NCBI RefSeq assembly: GCF_049943125.1
Contig: NZ_CP188040.1
Coordinates: 1,302,001-1,366,000 of the forward strand
Direction: 5' to 3'
Source: JAEXZL01 sp049943125
GTDB lineage: Bacteria; Bacillota; Clostridia; Clostridiales; Clostridiaceae
Length of the DNA stretch: 64,000 nucleotides
This document shows, one piece after another, positions 36,119-45,339 of this stretch. Numbering within the stretch: position 1 is the first letter of the stretch; each line of letters starts with the position of its first letter. Position numbers and translations under genes: made by a program. The notes beneath the pieces were generated by a model. It did not search any database and was not told the DNA's origin. It saw nothing but the letters and a program-made list of their open reading frames with translations.

Positions 36119-36162
36119 AATAAATCCCCCTCTATTTTAAGCATTCACTGCTTAATTAATAT

Positions 36163-36564
36163 CTATTTTATTATTTCCTGGAGCTCCTTAAATATATTTT
36201 GTGTTTTTTCTTCTGTTTCTAAATTAAAGACTATTACTCCATCAGCTGTATAAATAACTATAACCTTATCTAAATCCTTGTATTTATACAGCTTGTATTT
36301 ACCAAATTCTTCATTGGCAAAGCTTCCACCTAACATTCTAAAGCTAGAAATTCCAAGAAGCCTTTCTCCTGTTTTAATGCCCTCCCTAAGCTCCAGCTCT
36401 TTTATATCCTGGATGCCTACCTTAGAGTTTCCTGACAGGAAAGAGCCAACCTGAAAAGTATCTTTCTCTAGCCTATAAGATATTTTTCCAGAGAACATTA
36501 TCCAGGCAACCAAAACTAATACTGTTAAGCTTATTATCCCTTTAATTTTATCCTTTCTTTTCAT
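36163..36564 (-). CDS. Small membrane-anchored PH-like domain protein
   Basis: The 133-residue protein has one N-terminal transmembrane helix (residues 8-25) and a beta-rich outer domain (ISYRLEKDTFQVG, YKLYKYKDLDKVIVIYTADGVIVFNL) resembling bacterial PH domains. It lies 45 bases upstream of the ABC ATPase gene on the same strand and may be co-transcribed with it. It may modulate the exporter, but this is inference. Confidence 0.75.
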   Translation of the reverse strand: MKRKDKIKGIISLTVLVLVAWIMFSGKISYRLEKDTFQVGSFLSGNSKVGIQDIKELELREGIKTGERLLGISSFRMLGGSFANEEFGKYKLYKYKDLDKVIVIYTADGVIVFNLETEEKTQNIFKELQEIIK

Positions 36565-36715
36565 TCCGTCCTTCCGCTCAATAATCTTGAGCTATTATTA
36601 TTTCTTGTTAATATAATTATGCTCTCCTATAAAAAAAAGCGCAATGGATTTAAGGGAATATACCTTAAAGTATATAAATATAATTTATAGATATAACACT
36701 GTTGAGGATAGGTCA

Positions 36716-37399
36716 ATGAAGATGCTTAATCCATTATTAAAAAAGCTAAAACGAATAACCTTTATAATATTATTCCTGGGGATGGGAGCAGGAGCCTTTA
36801 CAATAGGCTACAAGCTCACTTCTTTTTCCAAGCCTTCAGAAACGGCGGTATTAAATCCAGAGGAGAGCTATGAAAAAATCGCCTTTGACCTTAAGGAATC
36901 TATATTAGAAGAAGTAGTGAAAAAAGGAGAGCTTATAGTCTTAGAGGTGGAGCTTAAAGAAAAGGTGACTATTGACGAGAGCTGGGGTGACCTTACAATA
37001 TTTAAGAAAATCAAAAATATAGAATACTTTGGCTTAGGCACCTTTGCCATCAGCCTTTCTAACCTTCAGAAAGAAGCTTTCACCGTAGATTCCTACGAAA
37101 AAAGAATAACTCTCACATTATCTAAGCCTGTTATAAAGGAATGCTTCATTCAGGAGGAAAAAACCCTTTATGAAAGCACAGAAAATGGGCTTCTTCGCTT
37201 TGGAGAAATAGCCTTAACCGCAGAGGATAGCAGTCTTTTAAGGCAGAAGGTTTTAGTAAGAATGAATAATAAGCTTTATAGCTTAGAGCTTCAAGAACAG
37301 GCTCAAATAGCTGCAGAAAATACCCTAAGAGAAATATTTAAAGGGGTGGTTCTAGGTGTCACAGGAGAAGATTATATAGTGGAAATAAAGCTTTATTAA
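36716..37399 (+). CDS. DUF4230-like membrane-anchored protein
   Basis: The protein has about 227 residues. A basic N-terminus and a transmembrane helix (about 14-33) are followed by a beta-rich domain (LIVLEVELKEKVTIDES, FGLGTFAISLSNL, VLGVTGEDYIVEIKLY) that resembles DUF4230 proteins. An in-frame ATG exists at 36644, but GAGGATAGG precedes the ATG at 36716 and the sequence from there opens with the basic-helix pattern. It is convergent with tcdA and separated by a terminator. Function unknown. Confidence 0.72.
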   Translation: MKMLNPLLKKLKRITFIILFLGMGAGAFTIGYKLTSFSKPSETAVLNPEESYEKIAFDLKESILEEVVKKGELIVLEVELKEKVTIDESWGDLTIFKKIKNIEYFGLGTFAISLSNLQKEAFTVDSYEKRITLTLSKPVIKECFIQEEKTLYESTENGLLRFGEIALTAEDSSLLRQKVLVRMNNKLYSLELQEQAQIAAENTLREIFKGVVLGVTGEDYIVEIKLY

Positions 37400-37426
37400 G
37401 AGGCTTGTCATTCCATAAAAACAAAA

Positions 37427-37461
37427 AAGCCTTCAAGATTTTAAACTTCTCTTGAAGGCTT
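37427..37461. terminator. Bidirectional terminator
   Basis: AAGCCTTCAAGA (37427-37438) pairs with TCTTGAAGGCTT (37450-37461), with an A-run before and TGTTATTATTT after. It ends convergent genes on both strands. Confidence 0.85.
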
Positions 37462-37465
37462 GTTA

Positions 37466-38221
37466 TTATTTATCTAATATATCTCTTACTACCTGAGACG
37501 CAATTATCATTCCTGCTACAGGAGGAACGAAGGACATACTTCCTGGAATCTGTCTTCTGATAGTACACTTCTTTGTACCTCCGGTACATACGCAGCCATC
37601 CTTACAGGTAGCTATATCCTCTGTCTTTGGCTTTGTTGGAACCTCTTCAGAATATACCACCTTAAGTGACTTTACCCCTCTTTTTCTAAGCTCATAGCGC
37701 ATAACCTTAGCTAAAGGGCAAACCTTAGTCTTATAAATATCAGTAACCTTAAACTGGGTAGGGTCAAACTTATTACCTGTTCCCATGGAGCTCATAAGAG
37801 CGATCCCCTTATCCTGGCAGTATACTGCCACGTCCAGCTTAGCCGTTATGGTATCTATAGCATCTACCACATAGGTTGTATCCTCTGCTATTATCTCAGG
37901 GATATTATCCTTTGTGATAAAGGTCTGGTAGGTTGTTACATTACATTTTTTATTTATAGAGAGCACTCTCTCCTTCATAACCTCTACCTTACTTTTACCA
38001 ATGGTATTATAGGTAGCATGTATCTGTCTATTTAAATTAGTAAGGCAAACTGTGTCATCATCTACTAGCACTAAATTCCCTACACCTGCTCGTACTAGAG
38101 CTTCTACAGTAAAGCTCCCTACTCCCCCGATTCCTAGCACTACAACCTTACTTTCTTTAAGTTTATTTAAGCCCTCAGAACCAATGAGAAGCTCTGTTCT
38201 TGATAATGAATGCTGAAGCAT
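37466..38221 (-). CDS. tcdA: tRNA threonylcarbamoyladenosine dehydratase (TcdA/CsdL)
   Basis: The 251-residue protein is an E1-like ThiF/MoeB superfamily enzyme. It has the nucleotide loop GIGGVGSFTVEALVRAG, DDDTVCLTNLNRQIHA, YVVDAIDTITAK and SSMGTGNKFDPTQFKVTDI, which together mark TcdA, the enzyme that makes cyclic t6A at tRNA position 37 from t6A. A cysteine cluster (CKDGCVCTGGTKKC) near residue 210 is seen in many clostridial members. GGAGAG precedes the ATG. Confidence 0.93.
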   Translation of the reverse strand: MLQHSLSRTELLIGSEGLNKLKESKVVVLGIGGVGSFTVEALVRAGVGNLVLVDDDTVCLTNLNRQIHATYNTIGKSKVEVMKERVLSINKKCNVTTYQTFITKDNIPEIIAEDTTYVVDAIDTITAKLDVAVYCQDKGIALMSSMGTGNKFDPTQFKVTDIYKTKVCPLAKVMRYELRKRGVKSLKVVYSEEVPTKPKTEDIATCKDGCVCTGGTKKCTIRRQIPGSMSFVPPVAGMIIASQVVRDILDK

Positions 38222-38446
38222 TTTACAAACTCTCCTTTAACCCCTATTATTAAGCGTTTATCCTTTTGTTAACAGAGATATTATAGTACAAACCTAAGCC
38301 TATGTAAAACATTATCTGGAATAAAATTTCTTCTATCTATAGCTTTCCCATTTCAATATTAATTATCTCAAAATTTAAAGCTTATCACTCTTCCCAAAAC
38401 AAATAAAATAGACTTTAATATAATGTAAAATAATTTTTAGAAGCTA

Positions 38447-38455
38447 TGGTATAAT
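38447..38455 (+). promoter_or_regulatory. Extended -10 promoter of mtnN
   Basis: TGGTATAAT is a perfect extended -10 element. It lies 34 bases upstream of the mtnN ATG. No good -35 is seen, as is common with extended -10 promoters. Confidence 0.6.
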
Positions 38456-38489
38456 ATAGCTTAAGAAAAAAATCAACGGAGGAATAAGG

Positions 38490-39182
38490 ATGATTATCGG
38501 TATAATAGCAGCAATGAGTGAAGAGCTAGATATTCTTTTAAAAGACATAGAGCTTCAAGAGAAAGAGAAGAAAGCAGGGATGGTTTTTCATAGAGGAAAT
38601 CTCTGGGGACAGGAGGTTGTGGCGGTAGTCTGCGGCATAGGTAAGGTAAATGCTGCTGTATGCGCTCAGATTCTTGTCAGTGAATATAAGGCTGCTTCTA
38701 TAATAAATGTAGGTGTAGCTGGAGGAATTGGTAAGGATATATACCCTGGAGATGTGGTTATAGGTGACTCCTTAGTGGAGCATGATATGGATACTACAGC
38801 CTTTGGAGATCCTGTAGGACAGATTCCAAGAATGGAGGTTTTCGACTTCAAGGCTGATAAGACTCTAGTTGAGGTAGCTAAAAAAGCCTGTGAAAGCATT
38901 GAGGATATAAACAACTTCATTGGAAGAATAGCCACAGGAGATCAATTCATCGCTGATGTAGATAAAATAAGATGGCTTAGCAGTGAATTTAATGCCCTTG
39001 CCTGTGAGATGGAGGGTGGAAGCATAGCTCATGTATGCTATCTTAACCAGGTACCTTTTGTAATTATACGTTCCATCTCTGATAATGCCAATAATGGCGC
39101 ACACATGGACTTCGAAAAATTCACTCCAATAGCAGTGAAGAATTCCACCACTATATTGAAGAAAATCCTTGAAAATCTATAA
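38490..39182 (+). CDS. mtnN: 5'-methylthioadenosine/S-adenosylhomocysteine nucleosidase
   Basis: The 230-residue protein begins IIGIIAAMSEELDILL and has NVGVAGGIGKDIYPGDVVIG and the ribose-binding EMEGGSIAHVCY. The catalytic Asp is in IRSISDNANN. This is the complete Pfs/MtnN pattern. It cleaves adenine from SAH and MTA in the activated methyl cycle. GGAGG lies 7 bases before the ATG. Confidence 0.96.
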   Translation: MIIGIIAAMSEELDILLKDIELQEKEKKAGMVFHRGNLWGQEVVAVVCGIGKVNAAVCAQILVSEYKAASIINVGVAGGIGKDIYPGDVVIGDSLVEHDMDTTAFGDPVGQIPRMEVFDFKADKTLVEVAKKACESIEDINNFIGRIATGDQFIADVDKIRWLSSEFNALACEMEGGSIAHVCYLNQVPFVIIRSISDNANNGAHMDFEKFTPIAVKNSTTILKKILENL

Positions 39183-39231
39183 AAAATAGTAGTAGCTATT
39201 CCCTCTCAAAATTACCTAAAGGAGCTTATAT

Positions 39232-40098
39232 ATGGTGGAGGTTTATGTTACAAGTGCTTTTAGTAAAAATAATAGTGGTGGTAACAAAGCAGGGATAGTC
39301 CTTGAGGATTATAACTTAAAGGCAAAAGATAAAATGGAGCTGGCTAAGAAACTTGGTTATTCAGAAACAGCTTTTTTATCTCCCTCTGAATACGCAGATT
39401 ATAAAATAGAGTATTTTACCCCTACAGAAGAGGTGCCCTTATGTGGTCATGCCACTATTGCAGCCTTTGTCACATTGGGACATTTAAATAGGCTAAGCAA
39501 GTCAAGCTATACAATCGAAACAAAGGCAGGAATACTAAAAATCATGCTGGACACTGATGGTATGATTTTTATGGAGCAAAATAAGCCTCAATTCTATGAA
39601 ACCTTGGAAAAAGCTGATTTAAGCTCATGCTTTGACCTAGATATTATTTCAACTAAGCTTCCTATTCAGATTGTTTCAACTGGTTTAAGGGATATTTTAG
39701 TTCCTATCGATAATATAAATAATTTAAAAGAGGCAATTGCGAACCTTAACTTTATAGCTAAAATAAGCAAGGATAAAAATGTTGTTGGTCTCCATGCCTT
39801 TTCCCTTACAGGTACAGGAGAGATAACAGCCCTCTGCAGAAACTTCGCACCTCTCTACGGAATTGATGAAGAATCGGCCACAGGAACCTCAAACTGCGCT
39901 TTGGCTTGTTATCTTTTTAAGTACGGTTTAAAGCAGAAAAGATATACTTTTGAACAAGGACACAACTTACAGAACATATCACAAATCGTTGTTAATATAG
40001 AAAGCCAAGAGGATATTATTACATCGGTTATGGTTGGTGGATATGGATATATAGTTTGTAAAAAAACATTAGGTACCAGCCCCTTCTCTATTGAATAA
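39232..40098 (+). CDS. PhzF family isomerase/epimerase-like protein
   Basis: The 288-residue protein has the PhzF diaminopimelate-epimerase-like fold: AFSKNNSGGNKAGIVL, the catalytic Glu in GYSETAFLSP, PLCGHATIAAFV and the conserved EESATGTSNCALACYL. Members catalyse small-molecule isomerisations; the substrate of this one is unknown and no phenazine genes are near. AAAGGAG precedes the ATG by 7 bases. The last codons lie inside the terminator hairpin. Confidence 0.9.
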   Translation: MVEVYVTSAFSKNNSGGNKAGIVLEDYNLKAKDKMELAKKLGYSETAFLSPSEYADYKIEYFTPTEEVPLCGHATIAAFVTLGHLNRLSKSSYTIETKAGILKIMLDTDGMIFMEQNKPQFYETLEKADLSSCFDLDIISTKLPIQIVSTGLRDILVPIDNINNLKEAIANLNFIAKISKDKNVVGLHAFSLTGTGEITALCRNFAPLYGIDEESATGTSNCALACYLFKYGLKQKRYTFEQGHNLQNISQIVVNIESQEDIITSVMVGGYGYIVCKKTLGTSPFSIE

Positions 40099-40111
40099 GG
40101 GGCTGGTACCT
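40071..40111. terminator. Terminator overlapping the end of the phzF-like gene
   Basis: AGGTACCAGCCCCTT (40071-40085) pairs perfectly with AAGGGGCTGGTACCT (40097-40111), and TTTATATTTT follows. The gene's stop codon (40096-40098) begins at the loop-stem boundary. Confidence 0.9.
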
Positions 40112-40131
40112 TTATATTTTATATGCCAGTG

Positions 40132-40437
40132 CTAACTATCAAGCCAATTGGCAATTAAAAATGCAATAAAAGCAAAGCCAAGTAGATCAGGTATAATGTT
40201 TCCATAGCCCATGAATAGAGCAGCTATAATAAGAAATACTGCTATCACCGCCACAACACATCCTAGCTGGCTTGGTTCCCATTTTGAGGCACTCTGCTTC
40301 TGAGGTCTTATATTTCTATTATTTGAAAAGCCACCCCCAGTTGACTCATCCTTTGAAGCGTCACTGTTTATCACATTGTGGAAGAAGGCATCATCCTTCC
40401 AATCATGCTTCCCATCACCGTTCCAATCGATTCCCAT
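40132..40437 (-). CDS. EF-hand-like membrane protein
   Basis: The 101-residue protein starts with MGIDWNGDGKHDWKDDAFF. DWNGDGKHDWKDD has acidic residues at loop positions 1, 5, 9 and 12 (and Asn at 3), like a calcium-binding EF-hand or dockerin loop. A polar linker follows, then two hydrophobic segments near the C-terminus. Short proteins with this opening occur in clostridia but have no known function. It is 18 bases downstream of the phosphatase gene on the same strand. Confidence 0.8.
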   Translation of the reverse strand: MGIDWNGDGKHDWKDDAFFHNVINSDASKDESTGGGFSNNRNIRPQKQSASKWEPSQLGCVVAVIAVFLIIAALFMGYGNIIPDLLGFAFIAFLIANWLDS

Positions 40438-40454
40438 AACTACCTCCTTAACAT

Positions 40455-40922
40455 TTATATACTTTTCAAGGCTGAATATACAGCCTTATAAACCGTTTTG
40501 TTAGGGAAATACCTGTCCTCAATGAAATATTCAATCCCTTGTCCACTTTCATACTGAGTTATAGCAGCAGCTATAGCAGTGCTCCGAGACTCTCCATGCT
40601 CGCACTGACAGATTAATAGCTCAGCTTTGTCTTTTATACCTTGATAAAACTCTGCAAGCTGCTTTGCCTGATCTTCAGTTATCATATGATAGGACTGGGT
40701 AAGGCGAGAAAATTCTTCTCCCTCGGGAATGCTATTATCAAAATCCATAAAATCTTCTATGCCCACATCATTAAATTGAAGCTGTAGCATATATTCTGGC
40801 AAATTCTCAAGGTTCACCGGTTCTAGCTCATGATCAAAGCAACTGATAAGTGCCGTGCTAGCCATAAATGGTAGTTGTGCACGACTCTCTATACTTTTTC
40901 TGCTTGCAATTTCTATCCTCAT
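40455..40922 (-). CDS. Dual-specificity/tyrosine phosphatase-like protein
   Basis: The 155-residue protein has the cysteine phosphatase loop CEHGESRS (Cys-x5-Arg) at about residues 116-123, preceded by the hydrophobic strand AELLICQ. IEIASRKSIESRAQLPF near the start and the acidic DFDNSIPEGEEF region may supply the general acid. The size and layout match small bacterial dual-specificity phosphatases. The substrate is unknown. It is probably co-transcribed with the EF-hand-like gene. Confidence 0.82.
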   Translation of the reverse strand: MRIEIASRKSIESRAQLPFMASTALISCFDHELEPVNLENLPEYMLQLQFNDVGIEDFMDFDNSIPEGEEFSRLTQSYHMITEDQAKQLAEFYQGIKDKAELLICQCEHGESRSTAIAAAITQYESGQGIEYFIEDRYFPNKTVYKAVYSALKSI

Positions 40923-41127
40923 GGGTTGTTCTTCCTCTCCCCCCTTACATATTAATTAATCTAACCATCATGTCTTTTTGCTCTCACTATATCGTCCGTT
41001 TAGCAGTCCCCTTCAAAAGGCACTTGTTAATAATATTATATCATGAAAGTATAGCCATAAGCCTATTAATAACCTCCCCATCCATCCGATACTTATATAG
41101 GCTAATAATTTAATAGGAGTGGATATA

Positions 41128-41523
41128 ATGTTTCTTTGGAAGGAAGAGTATAATACAGGAATTGAAGATATTGATAATCAGCATAAGGAGCTTTTTAGGA
41201 TTTCTAATGAAGCCTATAATCTATTAAAGGATGATTTTAGGACTGATAAATATGATAAAATAATAGGAATCATCTCAGATTTGAGAGATTACACTATATA
41301 TCATTTTAATTACGAAGAAGAGCGTATGGTCGAAAAGAAGTGCAAGGGCTTTTTTGCTCATAAGCTAGAGCACGAGGCTTTTAAAGCAAAAATCAACTCC
41401 ATTGACCTTAAAAGCTTAGACTATTCCCAGGATGAGAGCATAGCAGAGCTTATGGAGCTTGTATATAACTGGATTACAGACCACATATTAAATACAGATA
41501 AGAGCTATGTTGGAATCTTATAA
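41128..41523 (+). CDS. Bacteriohemerythrin
   Basis: The 131-residue protein has the hemerythrin iron ligands: H19 in DNQHKELF, HFNYEEERM (His and Glu), the HKLEHEAF histidines, and WITDHILNTD with the final His and Asp. It binds oxygen at a di-iron centre and may sense or scavenge oxygen in this anaerobe. A GTG at 41119 is in frame, but AGGAGTGG lies 5 bases before the ATG at 41128, which gives the usual MFLWKEEYNTGI start. Confidence 0.94.
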   Translation: MFLWKEEYNTGIEDIDNQHKELFRISNEAYNLLKDDFRTDKYDKIIGIISDLRDYTIYHFNYEEERMVEKKCKGFFAHKLEHEAFKAKINSIDLKSLDYSQDESIAELMELVYNWITDHILNTDKSYVGIL

Positions 41524-41526
41524 ACA

Positions 41527-41571
41527 AAAAAGAAGCTATAGACTAATGCAATAGTCTTATAGCTTCTTTTT
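41527..41571 (+). terminator. Terminator of the hemerythrin gene
   Basis: AAAAAGAAGCTATA (41527-41540) pairs with TATAGCTTCTTTTT, and an inner GACTA/TAGTC stem is also present. Confidence 0.9.
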
Positions 41572-41702
41572 ATATTTATATAAATGAAAATCACTATAAT
41601 TACTGCTATTAATTTCATAAAAATGCACATACTATTGTTAACTGCTTCTATATAAGAAATATGTAAAGAAGCAAATTTTATTTTATAGGAGGTAACATTA
41701 TA

Positions 41703-43091
41703 GTGCGAAACTTTTTTGGTCTTACCGATGGATTCTACGTGGGATTCCCAAGGTTTGTTTCTGCAATACTTCTTCTCCTTCTAGCTTTAGTAGTAGCATT
41801 AATAGCTAAGGCTATTGTGGTAAATGGAGGCAAAAAAATAGGCCTTACAAAATTATTTGATAAATGGGGCCTTTCACAAAATAACAACCCTCAGGATATG
41901 CTAAATTCTATAGGAAGGCTTGTATTCTGGATAGTTTTCATACTATTTCTTCCAGGGGTGCTAGATTCCCTAACCCTGAGCAGCGTATCACAGCCTTTTT
42001 CTCAAATGGCATCGAAGTTCTTAGGCTTCCTTCCAAATCTATTAGGAGCAGTTATAATTGTCGTAGTAGGCTCTTTTGTAGCTAGGATTATTAGAAGCCT
42101 TTTGGCAGCGGTTCTTAAAAAGCTTAAGGTAGATGAGCTTCAACAAAAAGCAGGAATTGAACAGATGAATGATTCTACCTCTTTTTCACAGCTCATAGCC
42201 AATATAGTTTTCATACTTATCTGGATACCGATAATTATATCTGCCCTCGAGGTTCTTAATATCACAGCTATTTCAAGACCAGCAATCCTAATGTTAAATA
42301 TTATCCTCAGTGCTATACCTAGAATTTTTGCTGCAGCAGTAATTATAATAATAGGGATCTACGCAGCAAAGCTTGTAGGAAACTTTGTGAGCAACCTTTT
42401 ATCAGGCCTTGGCCTTGACTCCCTTTATGAAAAAATAGGGTTAAGTAATAAAAATAACTCATCACAATATTCACCATCTAAAATAATTGGTGGGATAGTA
42501 CAGTTTATAATAATCCTCCTCTTTGCTGTAGAAGGCCTCAGCGTAATTAACCTGAGGGTATTAAACACTGTTGGTCTAGCACTAATTGGCTATCTTCCTC
42601 ATATAATAGCAGCAATAATAATCTTAGGAGTAGGGATATTCTTAGGAGTATGGGCAGAGGGACTTATAACTAAATATACCAATGTAAGCAGTATCACAGC
42701 CATGACAGCAAAATGGATAATAGTTTTCTTTGCAATTTTTATGACCTTAAATCAACTAGGAATAGCTATGGTTGTAGTTAATACAGCCTTTATGATGATC
42801 CTAGGAGCCTTATCCGTCGCCTTTGCCATAGCCTTTGGTGTGGGAGGAAGAGACTTTGCTAAACGCAGCCTTGAAAAATTTGAGAAAAAGCTTCAAAATG
42901 CACCAGCAGCCAAGGATCATCCCATGACTAAAAAAAGTGCTGAAATGGCTCCAGACCCAATGCAGGCAATGAATAACATGGGCTCAGGAGGTGACTCCAG
43001 CAGTAGTACCTCTAACAGTGGAACAGATAATAATAAAAATAACGAAAATAATAGCGGTACATATAGTCCCAAAAGAGAAATAGGAGACTAA
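41703..43091 (+). CDS. Mechanosensitive-channel-like membrane protein with repeated TM helices
   Basis: The 462-residue protein contains four repeats of a TM helix unit of the MscS-associated type: LPNLLGAVIIVVVGSFVARI, IPRIFAAAVIIIIGIYAAKL and LPHIIAAIIILGVGIFLGV are three clear copies. The segment AIAFGVGGRDFAKRSLEKF is at the end. The C-terminal ~50 residues are rich in Ser, Asn and Gly and probably disordered. The start is a GTG with AGGAGGT 9 bases upstream. It may be a mechanosensitive or other conductance; the beta domain of MscS is absent. Confidence 0.88.
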   Translation: MRNFFGLTDGFYVGFPRFVSAILLLLLALVVALIAKAIVVNGGKKIGLTKLFDKWGLSQNNNPQDMLNSIGRLVFWIVFILFLPGVLDSLTLSSVSQPFSQMASKFLGFLPNLLGAVIIVVVGSFVARIIRSLLAAVLKKLKVDELQQKAGIEQMNDSTSFSQLIANIVFILIWIPIIISALEVLNITAISRPAILMLNIILSAIPRIFAAAVIIIIGIYAAKLVGNFVSNLLSGLGLDSLYEKIGLSNKNNSSQYSPSKIIGGIVQFIIILLFAVEGLSVINLRVLNTVGLALIGYLPHIIAAIIILGVGIFLGVWAEGLITKYTNVSSITAMTAKWIIVFFAIFMTLNQLGIAMVVVNTAFMMILGALSVAFAIAFGVGGRDFAKRSLEKFEKKLQNAPAAKDHPMTKKSAEMAPDPMQAMNNMGSGGDSSSSTSNSGTDNNKNNENNSGTYSPKREIGD

Positions 43092-43110
43092 AAATAGCTG
43101 TATAATTTTC

Positions 43111-43152
43111 AAAGGACTGCTGACATTTTTATGTGTCAGCAGTCCTTTTTTT
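43111..43152. terminator. Bidirectional terminator
   Basis: AAAGGACTGCTGACA (43111-43125) pairs with TGTCAGCAGTCCTTT (43133-43147), followed by TTTTT. It lies between convergent genes. Confidence 0.92.
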
Positions 43153-43154
43153 AA

Positions 43155-44399
43155 TTATATTAGCTTGTGTATAAACAACCCACTTCTAAGCTTTGGCTCA
43201 AACCAGGTGGACTTGGGAGGCATTACCTGCCCTGCGTCTGCTATGTCCATTAATTCCTCGATAGTTGTTGGATACATGGAGAAAGCTACCTTCATGCCTT
43301 CCTTAACTCTTCTTTCTAATTCCTCAAGTCCTCTAATTCCTCCTATAAAATCTATCCTCTTATCCGTTCTAGGATCTTCTATTCCTAACACAGGAGCTAA
43401 GAGATTCTTTTGGAGTATAGAAACATCGAGTCTTTCCACCGGATCCTCTTCCTTAAAGGTTCCTTCTTTTGCCTTCAGCACATACCATTTTCCCTCTAAA
43501 TACATTCCGTAGGTATGCTTTGCTTCAGGACGATATTGTCCTTGTCCCTTGTATTCCTCCACATCAAAGCTTTCATTAAGCTTATCCATGTATTCCTCTT
43601 CAGTATATCCATTTAAATCCTTAACTACACGGTTATAATCCATGATATAAAGCTCGTTATCAGGGAACAATACAGATAAGAAGTAATTAAACTCTTCCTC
43701 TCCCGTGTAGCTTGGATTTTCTTCTCTTCTCTTCATGCCTACCTTTACAGCAGATGCTGCTCTATGATGTCCATCGGCAATGTATAAATAATCTATGCCC
43801 TTAAACAGCTCAGTGAGCTCGTTTATTAAAGCCTCATCTTCAATTAGCCAAACTATATGCGCTATTCCGTCTTCTGCAACGAAATCATATACAGGCTTAC
43901 CTTCAGTGCTTTCATTTACTATCTCAGATATTCTTTCATTATTTCTGTAGGTCAAGAATATTGGACCAGTATTGGCATTACAGTAATCCACATGGTTGAT
44001 TCTGTCCTGCTCCTTATCAGCTCTTGTAAATTCATGCTTCTTAATTATATTATTCATATAGTCATCAATAGAAGTACAAACAACAATTCCTGTTTGAGCT
44101 CTCCCATTCATAATCTGTCTATAAGCATAGTAACAAGGCTTCTCTTCTTCCTTCAAAACCCCATCCTCTATCATCTTATTCAAATTACCACTAGCTGTTT
44201 CATAAACAACCTTATCATAAATATTAATTCCCCTACCTAAGTCTATTTCAGCCTTATCAACGTGAAGGAAGGAGTAAGGATTATCCTTAACCATTTCTCT
44301 TGCTTCCTCACTATTCATAACATCATATGGAAGTGCTGCAACCTTTTCAGCAAATTCTTCCGCAGGCCTTATAGCTCTAAAAGCCTTTATAATAGCCAT
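43155..44399 (-). CDS. DUF1015 family protein
   Basis: The 414-residue protein has the DUF1015 pattern: AIIKAFRAIRPAEEFAEKVAALPYDVMN, NPYSFLHVDKAEIDL, the conserved YIADGHHRAASAVK (DGHHR) and LFPDNELYIMDYNRVV. The family is often next to serA in clostridia, as here (31 bases downstream). It has been linked to serine or phosphoserine metabolism in some annotations, but that role is not readable from sequence. GGGGGAT precedes the ATG. Confidence 0.92.
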   Translation of the reverse strand: MAIIKAFRAIRPAEEFAEKVAALPYDVMNSEEAREMVKDNPYSFLHVDKAEIDLGRGINIYDKVVYETASGNLNKMIEDGVLKEEEKPCYYAYRQIMNGRAQTGIVVCTSIDDYMNNIIKKHEFTRADKEQDRINHVDYCNANTGPIFLTYRNNERISEIVNESTEGKPVYDFVAEDGIAHIVWLIEDEALINELTELFKGIDYLYIADGHHRAASAVKVGMKRREENPSYTGEEEFNYFLSVLFPDNELYIMDYNRVVKDLNGYTEEEYMDKLNESFDVEEYKGQGQYRPEAKHTYGMYLEGKWYVLKAKEGTFKEEDPVERLDVSILQKNLLAPVLGIEDPRTDKRIDFIGGIRGLEELERRVKEGMKVAFSMYPTTIEELMDIADAGQVMPPKSTWFEPKLRSGLFIHKLI

Positions 44400-44430
44400 T
44401 GTTTATCCCCCTTGTACTCTTCTTTATATG

Positions 44431-45339
44431 CTAATTAAAAAATCCCTTAATAATAGTAACTATTTCTTCCCCTATTCTTTCCTGTGCCTCTATACTGGAT
44501 GCTCCTATATGAGGAGTAGCACTTACCTTAGGATGGCTTATAAGCTCAATGTTCTTTGTAGGCTCCTCTTCAAATACATCTATACCAGCTCCTGATAGCT
44601 TGCCACTATTTAAAGCTGCTAAAAGGGCTTCCTCTGATACAACCTTACCTCTGGAGCAGTTAATTAAATAAGCTCCATCCTTCATCATTGCAAGCTCCTT
44701 TTCACCAATGAGGGTGCCGGAATTCTTATCAAAAGGAGTATGAACTGATACAAAGTCAGAAGCAGCTAAAAGCTCTTCCATGGTGCTATATTCAAATTCA
44801 TTATATTCTTCTGATGGACCTCTTCTTCTGGTATAAAGAACCTTCATTCCTAAAGCCTTTGCTCTAATAGCTAGCTCACGACCAATCCTTCCCATACCTA
44901 TGATTCCTAAAGTCTTTCTGCCAAGCTCAATACCTTCGTACTTCTTCTTGTCCCACTTTCCTTCTCTCATAGTAACATTAGCGATGTGAATAAATCTTGC
45001 AAGAGCAAACATATGTCCTAAAGCTAACTCAGCTACAGCAGCACTGCTGGCATTAGGAGTATTTCTTACAGCAATGCCCTTACTTTCAGCATAAGCTACA
45101 TCTATGTTATCAACACCAACGCCACCTCTTATTATCAGCTTAAGCTTTCCGCCTAAAGCCTCATTTATTATAGCCTCTCTAACCTTAGTAGCAGAGCGCA
45201 CTATAAGCACATCAAACTCCTTAAGCTTATTCCCAAGCTCAGCAGCATCATAAAACTGCTCCACCACTTCGAAGCCTGACTCACGGAGCTCCTTTATCGC
45301 TGACTGCTCCATACCATCAGTTACAAGAATTCTTATCAT
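44431..45339 (-). CDS. serA: D-3-phosphoglycerate dehydrogenase (short form)
   Basis: The 302-residue D-isomer 2-hydroxyacid dehydrogenase has the NAD motif GMGRIGRELAIRAKALGMKV. The catalytic Arg is in NCSRGKVV, Glu in FEEEP and His in TPHIGASS. The family sequence LIIRGGVGVDNIDVAYAESKGIAV favours phosphoglycerate dehydrogenase without the C-terminal ACT domain. An ATG-like extension to 45372 exists, but GGGGGA 7 bases before the ATG at 45339 and the family start MIRILVTDGME decide the start. serC is not next to it. Confidence 0.9.
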   Translation of the reverse strand: MIRILVTDGMEQSAIKELRESGFEVVEQFYDAAELGNKLKEFDVLIVRSATKVREAIINEALGGKLKLIIRGGVGVDNIDVAYAESKGIAVRNTPNASSAAVAELALGHMFALARFIHIANVTMREGKWDKKKYEGIELGRKTLGIIGMGRIGRELAIRAKALGMKVLYTRRRGPSEEYNEFEYSTMEELLAASDFVSVHTPFDKNSGTLIGEKELAMMKDGAYLINCSRGKVVSEEALLAALNSGKLSGAGIDVFEEEPTKNIELISHPKVSATPHIGASSIEAQERIGEEIVTIIKGFFN

